The notes beneath the pieces are model-generated. The model saw only the letters and a program-made list of their open reading frames with translations, was not told where the DNA came from and ran no database searches. A stretch of DNA of 64,000 bases from Acidobacteriota bacterium (GTDB lineage Bacteria > Acidobacteriota > Terriglobia > Bryobacterales > Bryobacteraceae). Position numbers and translations under genes: made by a program. The stretch is from NCBI GenBank assembly GCA_018268715.1, contig JAFDVZ010000027.1, positions 1-64,000 of the forward strand, written 5' to 3'. This document shows, in pieces, positions 12,838-20,899 of this stretch (its first letter is position 1; each line of letters begins with the position of its first letter).

Positions 12838-14040
12838 ATGGAACCGGTCACAAAGCTTGTCGAAGGGTTCATGTATCCCAATGAAGTCGAGCTTCAGTGG
12901 AGCATCCTGATCGTCCTTTACCCCTATATCACCGGCCTGGTGGCGGGAGCCTTCATTCTGGCCTCGCTCGAGCGGGTGTTCCGCGTGGAAGCCGTGAAGC
13001 CCACTTACCGGCTGGCGTTGTTGACGGCGCTCGCTTTTCTGCTGGTGGCGCCGTTGCCGCTGCAGTTGCATCTGGGCCACCCGGAGCGGTCGTTCGAGAT
13101 GTTCCTGACTCCTCACCGGTCGTCAGCCATGGCCATGTTTGGATTCGTCTATCTCTGGTATCTGGCGGCTGTGCTGGTGATGGAGATCTGGCTGGATTTC
13201 CGCAAAGACATCGTTCTGCTGTCGCGGACCGCTCCCTCCGCCATGCGATGGATCTACAAGCTTCTTACCCTCGGCTCGCAGAATATCAGCGAACGGAGCC
13301 TCCAGATCGATGACCGGGTGGGCTATATCGTGACGGTGGTCGGCATCCCGTCGGCGTTCCTGCTGCACGGCTACGTCGGATTCATCTTCGGATCGGTGAA
13401 GGCGAATCCGTGGTGGTCGACTCCACTGATGCCGATCGTCTTCCTGTTCTCGGCGATCTCATCGGGCATTTCCGTCGTGTTGCTGATCTATATGGCGGCC
13501 ACACGGCTGCGAAGGCAGGCGCTGGACATGAGATGTCTCGATACGATGGGGAGTTATCTCTTCTACCTGTTCGTGATCGACTTCACCTTGGAGATGGTGG
13601 ACCTGACTCACCGCATCTATGAGGCGGGCGAGTCATTTCAGAGCCTTGATTTCATGGTCCACTCGCGGCTCTATTTCTCGCATATCGTTGTGCAGATCGT
13701 GTTGGGGACGCTGGTTCCCCTGGCGCTGCTCGGCTCCGCGCAGCTATGGCGGATGAGCGAGGCGCGCCGAAAGTCCGTCTACGCCCTGTCCGGGCTCCTC
13801 ATTATGACCGGAATTTTCGCCATGCGCTGGAACGTGGTGATCGGTGGACAGTTGTTCTCGAAGAGCTTTCTTGGCTATACGACGTACAAGCTGGAGTTCG
13901 CCACCCGGGAGGGGCTCCTGGCGGCGATACTCCTGATGATTCTTCCGTTCATCATTCTATGGGCGCTGGTGAAACTGCTACCCCCATGGACAACCCTCGC
14001 CCACGAAGCCGCGGGAGGACGCGATGGAGGCAATACGTGA
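12838..14040 (+). CDS. NrfD/PsrC-type integral membrane quinone-interacting subunit
   Basis: A 400-residue polytopic membrane protein with roughly eight to ten hydrophobic segments. It matches the NrfD/PsrC family, which exchanges electrons with menaquinone or ubiquinone for a partner ferredoxin. The family-typical LHLGHPERSFEMFLTPHRSS stretch follows the third membrane segment. GGAGG lies 7-8 bases before the ATG. Together with the preceding ferredoxin and tetraheme cytochrome it forms a complete quinone/cytochrome module without a dedicated reductase. Its end overlaps the next gene by 17 bases. Confidence 0.9.
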   Translation: MEPVTKLVEGFMYPNEVELQWSILIVLYPYITGLVAGAFILASLERVFRVEAVKPTYRLALLTALAFLLVAPLPLQLHLGHPERSFEMFLTPHRSSAMAMFGFVYLWYLAAVLVMEIWLDFRKDIVLLSRTAPSAMRWIYKLLTLGSQNISERSLQIDDRVGYIVTVVGIPSAFLLHGYVGFIFGSVKANPWWSTPLMPIVFLFSAISSGISVVLLIYMAATRLRRQALDMRCLDTMGSYLFYLFVIDFTLEMVDLTHRIYEAGESFQSLDFMVHSRLYFSHIVVQIVLGTLVPLALLGSAQLWRMSEARRKSVYALSGLLIMTGIFAMRWNVVIGGQLFSKSFLGYTTYKLEFATREGLLAAILLMILPFIILWALVKLLPPWTTLAHEAAGGRDGGNT

Positions 14041-15724
14041 GGACTTACCGGCCCAGGTTCACGAGTTAGCCCGGGCGATTGCGGAGTTAAAAGAAAGGAT
14101 GTCGGCGCTCGAGCGGGCCATGGGCGGGCGCGAGGGCGCAGTTGCTTTGCCGCCGCCGGAAGCGCCGGCCGTGGATCAGGCTTTCCCGCCGCCGCGGGCT
14201 GACACGGGCGGCCTCGCGCCGCTGTTTGGGTGGGCGTTTCTTGGACTGGCCGGCGCGTACCTGCTGCGAGGGGCGACGGAGTCCGGGGCGCTGCCAGGCG
14301 CGTTGGGGGCCGCCGCCGGCATCGTGTACGCCGGCGTGTGGTTGTTTCTGGCCGCGCGAAAGGCCGGAGGCGCCGCGTTCGCGAGCGCCGTTCACGGGGC
14401 CACGGCGGCGCTGATACTCGCGCCGATGCTGTGGGAGAGCGTTACCCGGCTGCACCTGATCGGTGTGCGCCCCGCTTCCGGGGTGTTGGTCCTGTTCTCG
14501 ATCTGGGGATTGGCGATCGCATGGCGAGATAAGATCACGGCCATCGCCTGGATCGCCACTGTGTGCGGGCTGCTGACGGCGATGGCGCTGTTCCGCGAAA
14601 CGCAGGACATCCCGGCCTGGATGCTCACCACTTTGATCGTGGCGGCCACGGTGGAGTTTTCGGCGTGCCGGGACCACTGGCTGGGGCTGCGCTGGATGGT
14701 GGCGTTGTTGGCCAACCTGAACGTCGCCGCGCTGGTGTTCGTCATGGTGCGGGCCAACGATCCGGACGCGCCTTCGCGATGGGCGACGGCAATCGCCATC
14801 GCGCTGGCCGGCATTTACGTGGCAAGCGCCGTGGACCGCTCGGCCCTGCGAAGGCTCCGCATCGATTGGTTCGAGATCGTTCAGCCTGCGATTGCCTTCC
14901 TGCTGCTGACCGGAGGATCGCTCCGCATCGCGAGTGTGACGGGGATGACGACGGTTCCCGGCGGCGCAGTTTGCCTTCTTGGGGCGGCGGGCTGCTATGT
15001 TCTCGCACTAGGTTCGTTCGAAGCGGTCCGGAGGCGGAACTTCATCGCCTACTCGACGGCCGCCTTCGCGCTGTTCGCGACCGGATGCTTCCTACTGATG
15101 AACGGCGCCATGCTGACGGCGGCGTTGGCCGCGGCAAGCGCGTTGGCGCTTGTAGCCGGGTCAGTGGCGGGCAGGACGGAATTGCGGATCCATGGCGCGC
15201 TGTACCTGCTGCTGTCGACGCTCATTTCGGCCTTCTGGCTGTCGACGTTCGGATCGGTGGCGCGGATCGCGGAGGCTCCGCTGAGCGCTGCCTGCTGGAT
15301 CGTTCCCGTCTCCGCGGCCGCCGGCTGCGCGGCGGTGCTGCGAGTGCGATTGCCCCACGCTTCCGACCGTTACACGGTCGCCTTCTGCGGTGGAGCGCTC
15401 CTGTGGGGCGTGGCGGGACTTGCCGCCCATGCCGTACCGGCAGACCTCGCCCTGGGCGCCTCCTTGCGGACGGCTTTGCCCATTGTGCTGGCGATTGGGG
15501 CCGGATGGGCCGGCCAGCGCTTCAAGCGGGACGAACTGGCCTGGCTGGCGTACCTGCTACTTGGAGCGGCCGGGCTGAAGCTGCTCGTGGAGGATCTTCG
15601 CTCGGGCCGGTCGATCCCGATGTTCGTATCCCTGATCGTGTTCGGCGGCGCGTTGCTGGCGCTGCCGAAGCTTCGCAGGGCCTCCGAGACGCCGAAGAGC
15701 AAAGCCGCGGTCTCTACACCCTGA
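14024..15724 (+). CDS. Polytopic membrane protein (DUF2339-like)
   Basis: A 566-residue protein with a short N-terminal helical, probably coiled segment (residues 1-35: HELARAIAELKERMSALERA), a proline-rich linker, and then about 14 or more hydrophobic segments to the end. The layout resembles DUF2339 proteins, but I cannot place it firmly. It starts inside the end of the NrfD-like gene (17-base overlap), which implies co-translation and perhaps a role in assembly of the redox module. Its 3' end overlaps the opposing cyclic-nucleotide-binding gene by 11 bases. Confidence 0.7.
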   Translation: MEAIREDLPAQVHELARAIAELKERMSALERAMGGREGAVALPPPEAPAVDQAFPPPRADTGGLAPLFGWAFLGLAGAYLLRGATESGALPGALGAAAGIVYAGVWLFLAARKAGGAAFASAVHGATAALILAPMLWESVTRLHLIGVRPASGVLVLFSIWGLAIAWRDKITAIAWIATVCGLLTAMALFRETQDIPAWMLTTLIVAATVEFSACRDHWLGLRWMVALLANLNVAALVFVMVRANDPDAPSRWATAIAIALAGIYVASAVDRSALRRLRIDWFEIVQPAIAFLLLTGGSLRIASVTGMTTVPGGAVCLLGAAGCYVLALGSFEAVRRRNFIAYSTAAFALFATGCFLLMNGAMLTAALAAASALALVAGSVAGRTELRIHGALYLLLSTLISAFWLSTFGSVARIAEAPLSAACWIVPVSAAAGCAAVLRVRLPHASDRYTVAFCGGALLWGVAGLAAHAVPADLALGASLRTALPIVLAIGAGWAGQRFKRDELAWLAYLLLGAAGLKLLVEDLRSGRSIPMFVSLIVFGGALLALPKLRRASETPKSKAAVSTP

Positions 15725-16169
15725 CGCCGCACATTTCGGCGAACTTCTCCTCGGTGGCCTGGACACGCTGGGCCACCACCTGGAGAGTTCGGTGCAGGAA
15801 CTCCGCGCCGAATTGCGGATCGAACTTGCAGGCCTTGGCGAGTTTCACCCCGTCCACTCGCAACGCGCGCACGCGTTCGCGCGCCCGCACCTGGAACAAC
15901 GTGTCCTGATCGTCGAGCAGCGACGACCACCCGCACACCTGGTCGGGCCCGAGCGCCTGGAGACAGACGGAGAAACGCGCCGTCCTTAACTCCACCGCCG
16001 CGCTGCCTTCCACGATCAGATAGAAGTAACGTGACCGCACCTTCGGCTCGAGTATCACCTCATTCTCCTCGAACGTCACTTCGATGGAGAGTGAGGCGAT
16101 CCGGAGGATCTGCGCCTCTCCGAATCCCCGGCAGAAAGCATGATTACGAACCATCTGACCCAGCGCCAT
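15714..16169 (-). CDS. Cyclic-nucleotide-binding domain protein without DNA-binding domain
   Basis: About 151 residues forming a single Crp-type effector domain: the sequence runs from an N-terminal helix (MVRNHAFCRGFGEAQILRIA) through the beta-roll (SRYFYLIVEGSAAVELR) to the C-helix. There is no helix-turn-helix, so it is not a classical Crp/Fnr regulator. The phosphate-binding cassette (DQVCGWSSLLDDQ) lacks the standard arginine, so binding of cAMP is uncertain. I prefer the ATG at 16169; a GTG at 16226 would add 19 residues that do not look like the family. It converges on the membrane-protein gene. Confidence 0.75.
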   Translation of the reverse strand: MALGQMVRNHAFCRGFGEAQILRIASLSIEVTFEENEVILEPKVRSRYFYLIVEGSAAVELRTARFSVCLQALGPDQVCGWSSLLDDQDTLFQVRARERVRALRVDGVKLAKACKFDPQFGAEFLHRTLQVVAQRVQATEEKFAEMCGVRV

Positions 16170-16291
16170 ATCGCTCACTAGCTCCGCAAAAGCCCCATTT
16201 CCCGCATGGGAGCGAGGGAAATACACTGGGGTGCGACAGAATTAGCAATTCGACGGCCACGGTCCGCGCCCTTCGGATAGGATAAAGATCG

Positions 16292-17377
16292 ATGCGCCCG
16301 TATTGCCTGCTTCCGCTGTTTGCCCTGGCCGCTGCCGCGTTCGCGCAGGCGCCGGGCAATCTGTCCGCCGCGGAGTCCGAAGCGGTGGTGGTCACCGACG
16401 CGGGGACCTTCCGCTTCGAGTTCGAACCGGCCAAGGCTCCGCGCCACGTCGAGCAGTTCATCACGCTCGCCCGACAGGGCTACTACGACGGCAGCGCCTT
16501 CTTTCGCGTGGTTCTGAACGGCATCATCCAGGGCGGCGATCCTTTATTGAAGAATCCCAAGACCGCCCGCAACCTGTGGGGCACGGGCGGGTTGAGCCTG
16601 CTCGCCAGCGAATTCAGCGACCTCAAGCATGAGCGCGGCGTCGTCTCCACCATCCGAATTCCAAACAAACCCGATTCCGACGGCGCGCAGTTTTTCGTGT
16701 GCGTTTCGCCGCAGGCGGCGCTCGACGGGCAGTACTCCGCCTTCGGCCGTGTCACCGAAGGGATGGACGTCGTCGAAAAGATCTCCCAGGCGACGGTGGA
16801 CGCCGCGGGATTGGTGGAAAAACCGGTTCGCATTCAGAAAGTGACCATCGAGCGCAAGAAGCAGGAACCCTACCTGACCGCCTCCGGAGCGGAACTTGAG
16901 CGGACCGTTACGCTAAAGACCACGCTCGGCTCGATCAAGATCAAGATGGAGCCGTCCTGGGCCCCGAACCATGTCCGGAATTTCCTGAAACTGGTTTCCA
17001 CCGGCTGGTACAACGGCACGGGCTTCCACCGCATTTCGAAGGACTTCGTTGTGCAGGGCGGCATGGGCTCCACGCGCGCCGGCGCGCCCTACCATCCCGC
17101 GGACCGGTGGGTGCACACCATCAAGGCGGAGTTCCGCCCGGATTTGAAGCACGTGCGCGGCATCGTGTCGATGGCTCGCACGGCGGATCCCGATTCGGCC
17201 GACACGTCGTTCTTCCTGATGCTCGCACCAGCGCCGCACCTGGACGGCCAGTACTCCGCCTTCGGCCGAATCGTGGCCGGGATGGAGGTGCTGGAGGCGT
17301 TCGAGAAGGAAGAGGTGAACGGCGAGACGCCGAAGCGCCGGCTCGAAATCATTGAGGCGACGATCGATCCGAACTAG
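16292..17377 (+). CDS. Secreted peptidyl-prolyl isomerase with two cyclophilin domains
   Basis: A 361-residue exported protein with a signal peptide (LLPLFALAAAAFAQ) and two tandem cyclophilin-type prolyl isomerase domains, roughly residues 28-190 and 200-358. Both keep family landmarks: the FxR/FHR-x(6)-QGG segment (AFFRVVLNGIIQGG and GFHRISKDFVVQGG), the FF segment (AQFFVC and TSFFLM) and DGQYSAFGR near the end. Domain 2 looks more canonical because it keeps FHR. It probably helps fold periplasmic or outer-membrane proteins. Most bacterial cyclophilins have one domain. The 3' end overlaps the opposing oxidoreductase gene by four bases. Confidence 0.92.
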   Translation: MRPYCLLPLFALAAAAFAQAPGNLSAAESEAVVVTDAGTFRFEFEPAKAPRHVEQFITLARQGYYDGSAFFRVVLNGIIQGGDPLLKNPKTARNLWGTGGLSLLASEFSDLKHERGVVSTIRIPNKPDSDGAQFFVCVSPQAALDGQYSAFGRVTEGMDVVEKISQATVDAAGLVEKPVRIQKVTIERKKQEPYLTASGAELERTVTLKTTLGSIKIKMEPSWAPNHVRNFLKLVSTGWYNGTGFHRISKDFVVQGGMGSTRAGAPYHPADRWVHTIKAEFRPDLKHVRGIVSMARTADPDSADTSFFLMLAPAPHLDGQYSAFGRIVAGMEVLEAFEKEEVNGETPKRRLEIIEATIDPN

Positions 17378-18315
17378 GCGGCCAGCAGTTCATACGAGCG
17401 CCGCCGGGCGGCGTGATCATAGATCAAGTTCACCACGAAAACCTCGTCGGCTCCATATTCCGCGGCGACCGCCTCGAGCGCGGCTCGCACGGTTCGAGCA
17501 TCGCCGGTAATCATTCGGCGACCGGCCGGCAGCATCGCGAGCGGAACGTTCTCCTCCTTCACCCAGCGTTCGGCGCGCTCCACCGAGGGCACCCGGATCA
17601 GCCGGCCGCGGTACAGATTCACCGTAAGCATCCTCTGACTGAGCGACAGCCGCATAGCTTGTTCCGGCGTCTCTGCGCAGATGGCTGAGACGGCCACGCC
17701 GACGTTTGGCGAAGCCAGCCGGGCGGAGGGTTGAAACAACCGCCGGTACTCCTGGGCGGCGTTCTGACCCGAGGGGTTAATGAAATCGGCGAACACGTAC
17801 GGCAAGCCGAGTTCCGCCGCCCAGACGGCGCTCTGGCCCGATGAGCCCAGCAGGAACGGTTCCGGCGCGTCGAAGCCCGAGCCTGGCTCGAAGTAGCCGA
17901 GCAGTTCCGTCAGTTGTTCCAGGAAATCGTCGGGCGGCGTTTGGCGGCGGTCGCGCTGCAGGGCGCGTGCGACTGAGGCGCTTGTACCGGCGGCCCGGCC
18001 CACGCCCAGGTCGATCCTTCCCGGATAGAGGCCGGCGAGCATGCTGAACGTCGACGCCACTTTCAGCGAGCTGTAGTGCGGAAGCATGATCCCCCCGCTG
18101 CCCACACGGATCCGCTCGGTGGCGCCCGCGATGGCGGCGATCAGCACCTCGGGACTCGCGCAGGCGAGCGCCGGCATGCGGTGGTGTTCGGCCAGCCAGT
18201 AGCGGTGATAACCCGCCCTTTCGGCGGCGCGGGCCAGGTCGATGCTGTTACGCAACGCCTCGCCGGGGGATGCGTTGTCCGCCACCGGGGATTGGTCAAG
18301 CACGCTCAGTCGCAT
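17374..18315 (-). CDS. Luciferase-like (LLM class) flavin-dependent oxidoreductase
   Basis: A 313-residue TIM-barrel enzyme of the bacterial-luciferase-like superfamily, MsnO8-type subgroup. Indicative stretches are RLSVLDQSPVADNASPGEAL at the N-terminus, the AEHHRMPALACASPEVLIAA region that follows beta-strand 2, and RIRVGSGGIMLPHYS. Members use FMN or F420; the substrate cannot be inferred. It is divergent from the O-methyltransferase, and the -10 element of that gene's promoter overlaps this gene's start codon. Confidence 0.92.
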   Translation of the reverse strand: MRLSVLDQSPVADNASPGEALRNSIDLARAAERAGYHRYWLAEHHRMPALACASPEVLIAAIAGATERIRVGSGGIMLPHYSSLKVASTFSMLAGLYPGRIDLGVGRAAGTSASVARALQRDRRQTPPDDFLEQLTELLGYFEPGSGFDAPEPFLLGSSGQSAVWAAELGLPYVFADFINPSGQNAAQEYRRLFQPSARLASPNVGVAVSAICAETPEQAMRLSLSQRMLTVNLYRGRLIRVPSVERAERWVKEENVPLAMLPAGRRMITGDARTVRAALEAVAAEYGADEVFVVNLIYDHAARRRSYELLAA

Positions 18316-18320
18316 ATACT
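18292..18320 (+). promoter_or_regulatory. Promoter for the O-methyltransferase gene
   Basis: TTGGTC (18292-18297) and TATACT (18315-18320) are separated by 17 bases. The predicted start near 18327 lies 41 bases before the ATG at 18368, and the -10 overlaps the divergent oxidoreductase start codon. Confidence 0.55.
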
Positions 18321-18367
18321 TGGGATGCTCCAGCGGTCGTGGCGGTCGCTGTTCTACGCTGGAATGG

Positions 18368-19015
18368 ATGTTGGAAGACGCTCGGGTTACCGCCTACATT
18401 CAGTCTGTTTCGGCTCCAGAACCTCCGATTCTTGCCCGTTTGCGAGAGGAAACGGCGCCGATGCCAGGCGCCCACATGCAGATCTCGCCGCACCAGGGAA
18501 TCCTGTTCCAAACGCTGGTTCGCGCCACCCAGGCGCGGCGATGCCTGGAGGTCGGCGTGTTCACCGGCTACAGTTCGCTTTCGGTGGCGCTCGCGATGCC
18601 TGCCGACGGCCGCCTGACGGCCTGTGACATAAGCGCCGAATACACGGCCGTGGCCCGCCGTTACTGGCGGGAGGCGGGTGTCGAGCACATGATAGACCTG
18701 CGGCTGGGACCGGCGCTCGGAACCCTCGATGGCCTGCTCGCCCAGGGCGAGGGGGCCAGTTACGACTTCGCCTTCCTGGACGCCGATAAGCCTGCTTACC
18801 CTGATTATTGGGACCGCATTGTCGAGTTGACGCGTCCCGGCGGATTGATCGCCGTCGACAACGTATTGCGGGCTGGCCGCGTCGCCGACGAATCGATTGA
18901 CGATGAGGAAGTCCGCATCATGCGGGCGTTCAACAGCAAGGTGGCCTCGGACCCTCGCGTATTCGCCACGATACTCGCCATGCGCGACGGGATTACACTG
19001 GCGTACAAGCTGTGA
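18368..19015 (+). CDS. Class I SAM-dependent O-methyltransferase
   Basis: A 215-residue methyltransferase of the caffeoyl-CoA/catechol O-methyltransferase type. The SAM-binding motif I is LEVGVFTGYSSLSVALAM; motif AFLDADKPAYPDYWD supplies metal and SAM ligands; GGLIAVDNVL follows as in the family. The substrate is probably a catechol-like phenol but cannot be fixed. I start it at the ATG at 18368, since an upstream ATG at 18242 lies inside the divergent gene and before the likely promoter. Confidence 0.92.
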   Translation: MLEDARVTAYIQSVSAPEPPILARLREETAPMPGAHMQISPHQGILFQTLVRATQARRCLEVGVFTGYSSLSVALAMPADGRLTACDISAEYTAVARRYWREAGVEHMIDLRLGPALGTLDGLLAQGEGASYDFAFLDADKPAYPDYWDRIVELTRPGGLIAVDNVLRAGRVADESIDDEEVRIMRAFNSKVASDPRVFATILAMRDGITLAYKL

Positions 19016-19047
19016 CCCGCTGAGCGGACGCCTCGAAAGGACTGCCA

Positions 19048-19479
19048 ATGAACTGGCTGAATCGGATTTCGAACATGGCGGTGGACCGCCTTCCGTCCAC
19101 CGTTTCGCCCGGCGCCCACATGGCCTTCGACTACGGACTGGCCGCCGCCACTGCGGGTTTCGCCTTCCTATGCCTGAGGCGGAACAAAGCGGCCGCGGTC
19201 GCCGGATTCATCGCCGCCGGGGCGCAATTGACCAACGCACTGATCGCCGACGCCCCTGGCGGCGCACGGCTGACGAGCTTTCCGCTGCACGGCCGCATCG
19301 ACCGCGGGAATGCCGCGCTGATCGCCGCTCTGCCCAGGTTCATGGGATTCGCGGGCGAGCCCGAAAGCCGGTATTTCTACGCCGCCGCCGCGGCCTCCAG
19401 CCTGCTGACGGGCGTTACGGACTACACCGGCACGGGTGACCGGGCCCAATCCGCGGCTCTCGCGGCGGCCCGCGACTAG
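19048..19479 (+). CDS. Small hydrophobic membrane protein, unknown function
   Basis: A 143-residue protein with a good ribosome binding site (GAAAGGA seven bases before the ATG). Hydrophobic, alanine-rich segments at about residues 26-45 and 48-68, and a third near 110-122, suggest a small membrane protein. The middle has GGARLTSFPLHGRIDRGNAA. I do not recognise the family. It follows the methyltransferase by 32 bases and may be co-transcribed with it. Confidence 0.7.
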   Translation: MNWLNRISNMAVDRLPSTVSPGAHMAFDYGLAAATAGFAFLCLRRNKAAAVAGFIAAGAQLTNALIADAPGGARLTSFPLHGRIDRGNAALIAALPRFMGFAGEPESRYFYAAAAASSLLTGVTDYTGTGDRAQSAALAAARD

Positions 19480-19633
19480 GTTATCTCGGCCTGGCAGCAG
19501 CCGGTGGCGGAAGTCGCGTGGGATCGCGCAGCCAGGATCTGGCCTGATAGCGAGGCGCGAAGAGGAAATCGACGCCGGCCGTCTGCGACGACGGACAACG
19601 AAGGCAGCGGGTTAAAGCCTGGCTGCCCAAGCG

Positions 19634-19653
19634 GTTGCGGCGGTGCCCGCAAC
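19634..19653. terminator. GC-rich hairpin between converging genes
   Basis: GTTGCGG and CCGCAAC pair around a six-base loop in the gap between two converging genes. There is no T-run, so it is only a weak candidate for a bidirectional stop. The rest of the 205-base gap shows nothing else. Confidence 0.25.
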
Positions 19654-19684
19654 GCGGCCCACGGGTTGTCCGCCATGCGCTCTG

Positions 19685-20896
19685 CTAAGGAGCTTCCACT
19701 TCGGCCAGTTCCTGGGTAACCGGTTTGTGGGGCGGCCACAGTAGTAGCGCCATCGCCACCGTGGTGGCCTGAACCAGTGCGATCATCGCCACGCAGCCCG
19801 GCCATCCCCACACGCGCCACAGGAAGCCCGGGATGGCGGCACCCGCGCTGCCGCCGATGTAGTAGAAGGTCACGTACAGACCGACGGCCAACGCGCGATG
19901 GCGATCTGTCGCATGGCCGATGAATGCGCTAGCGGCCGCCTGCGCGATAAACACTCCGGTGCAGCACAACGCCAGGCCTGCGATCACCGCTGGCAGACTT
20001 TGGACCAGCGTCAGCAGTACGCCCGCAATGCCCGTGCTCACCGCCGCCGCCAGCGCCGCCCGATTACCGTAGCGGACGATCCACCGGCCCGAGGACGGCG
20101 TGATGGCAGCGCCGATCAGGTACACGAAGAATAACGAGCCCAGCGACGCGGGCGCCAGGTGAAAGGGCGGGGCCGCCAGGTAGAAGGTGATGTAGGTGAA
20201 GGTGGCCGACATCGAGAACAGCACGCAGAAGCCGACGCCGTAGGTGGCGGCCAGGTAGGGATTTCGAAGATGTTCGAGCGCCGCGGCCAGACCCGGGGCG
20301 TTTTCGGCGCGCGCCGCTCGCTGTTCGCGCGGCAGCCAGCGGGCCATGGCGAACGCCCCGGCGAAGTTGAGCGCCCCGAGCGCCGCGAATACCAGCCGCC
20401 AGTCGAAATGAGTGGCGACGAAGCCCGAAACAAACCGGCCGCTGAAGCCGCCGATAACGGTTCCAGTCACGTAGGCCGCCGTCGCTGGACCCGCTTCGGC
20501 GGGGCTCCAGACATCGTGGATGTAGGCCACCGTGACCGCGAAAATGCCCGGCGTGAACACGCCTTGCACGAACCGCCAGAAGATGAGCTGGTTGAGGTCC
20601 TGGGACAGCGCCGCCAACGCCGTGGACGCCGCCAGGGCCAGAGCCGAACAGACGATGGTGCGCTTACGCCCCAGACGGTCGGAAATCGAGCCGGCGAGCG
20701 GCGCGGCCAGGGCTACGCCCAGCGTGGCCATCGTCACCGTCAGGCTCACCGTGACTTCGCGTGCGTGAAAGACCCGAGCCAGCATCGGAAGCAGCGGCTG
20801 CGTGGCGTACAGGTCAAGAAATGCGCAGAAACCCGCCAGCACCACGGCGAAGGTTCTGTGGGACGCTGAGGCGCCCGCGCGTGAATCGGTCCCCAA
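19685..20896 (-). CDS. MFS transporter (YnfM-like, drug/metabolite exporter type)
   Basis: A 403-residue, 12-segment major facilitator. The first membrane segment (VVLAGFCAFLDLYATQPLLP) and the loop motif GSISDRLGRKRTI match the YnfM-like branch of MFS exporters. The start is a TTG at 20896 directly after the stop of the CHAT-NACHT gene (TAGGAGTTG), so the ribosome binding site AGGAG overlaps that stop and translation is probably coupled. A GTG about 17 codons in is an alternative. It is the last gene of a long minus-strand run. Confidence 0.88.
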   Translation of the reverse strand: MGTDSRAGASASHRTFAVVLAGFCAFLDLYATQPLLPMLARVFHAREVTVSLTVTMATLGVALAAPLAGSISDRLGRKRTIVCSALALAASTALAALSQDLNQLIFWRFVQGVFTPGIFAVTVAYIHDVWSPAEAGPATAAYVTGTVIGGFSGRFVSGFVATHFDWRLVFAALGALNFAGAFAMARWLPREQRAARAENAPGLAAALEHLRNPYLAATYGVGFCVLFSMSATFTYITFYLAAPPFHLAPASLGSLFFVYLIGAAITPSSGRWIVRYGNRAALAAAVSTGIAGVLLTLVQSLPAVIAGLALCCTGVFIAQAAASAFIGHATDRHRALAVGLYVTFYYIGGSAGAAIPGFLWRVWGWPGCVAMIALVQATTVAMALLLWPPHKPVTQELAEVEAP

Positions 20897-20899
20897 CTC

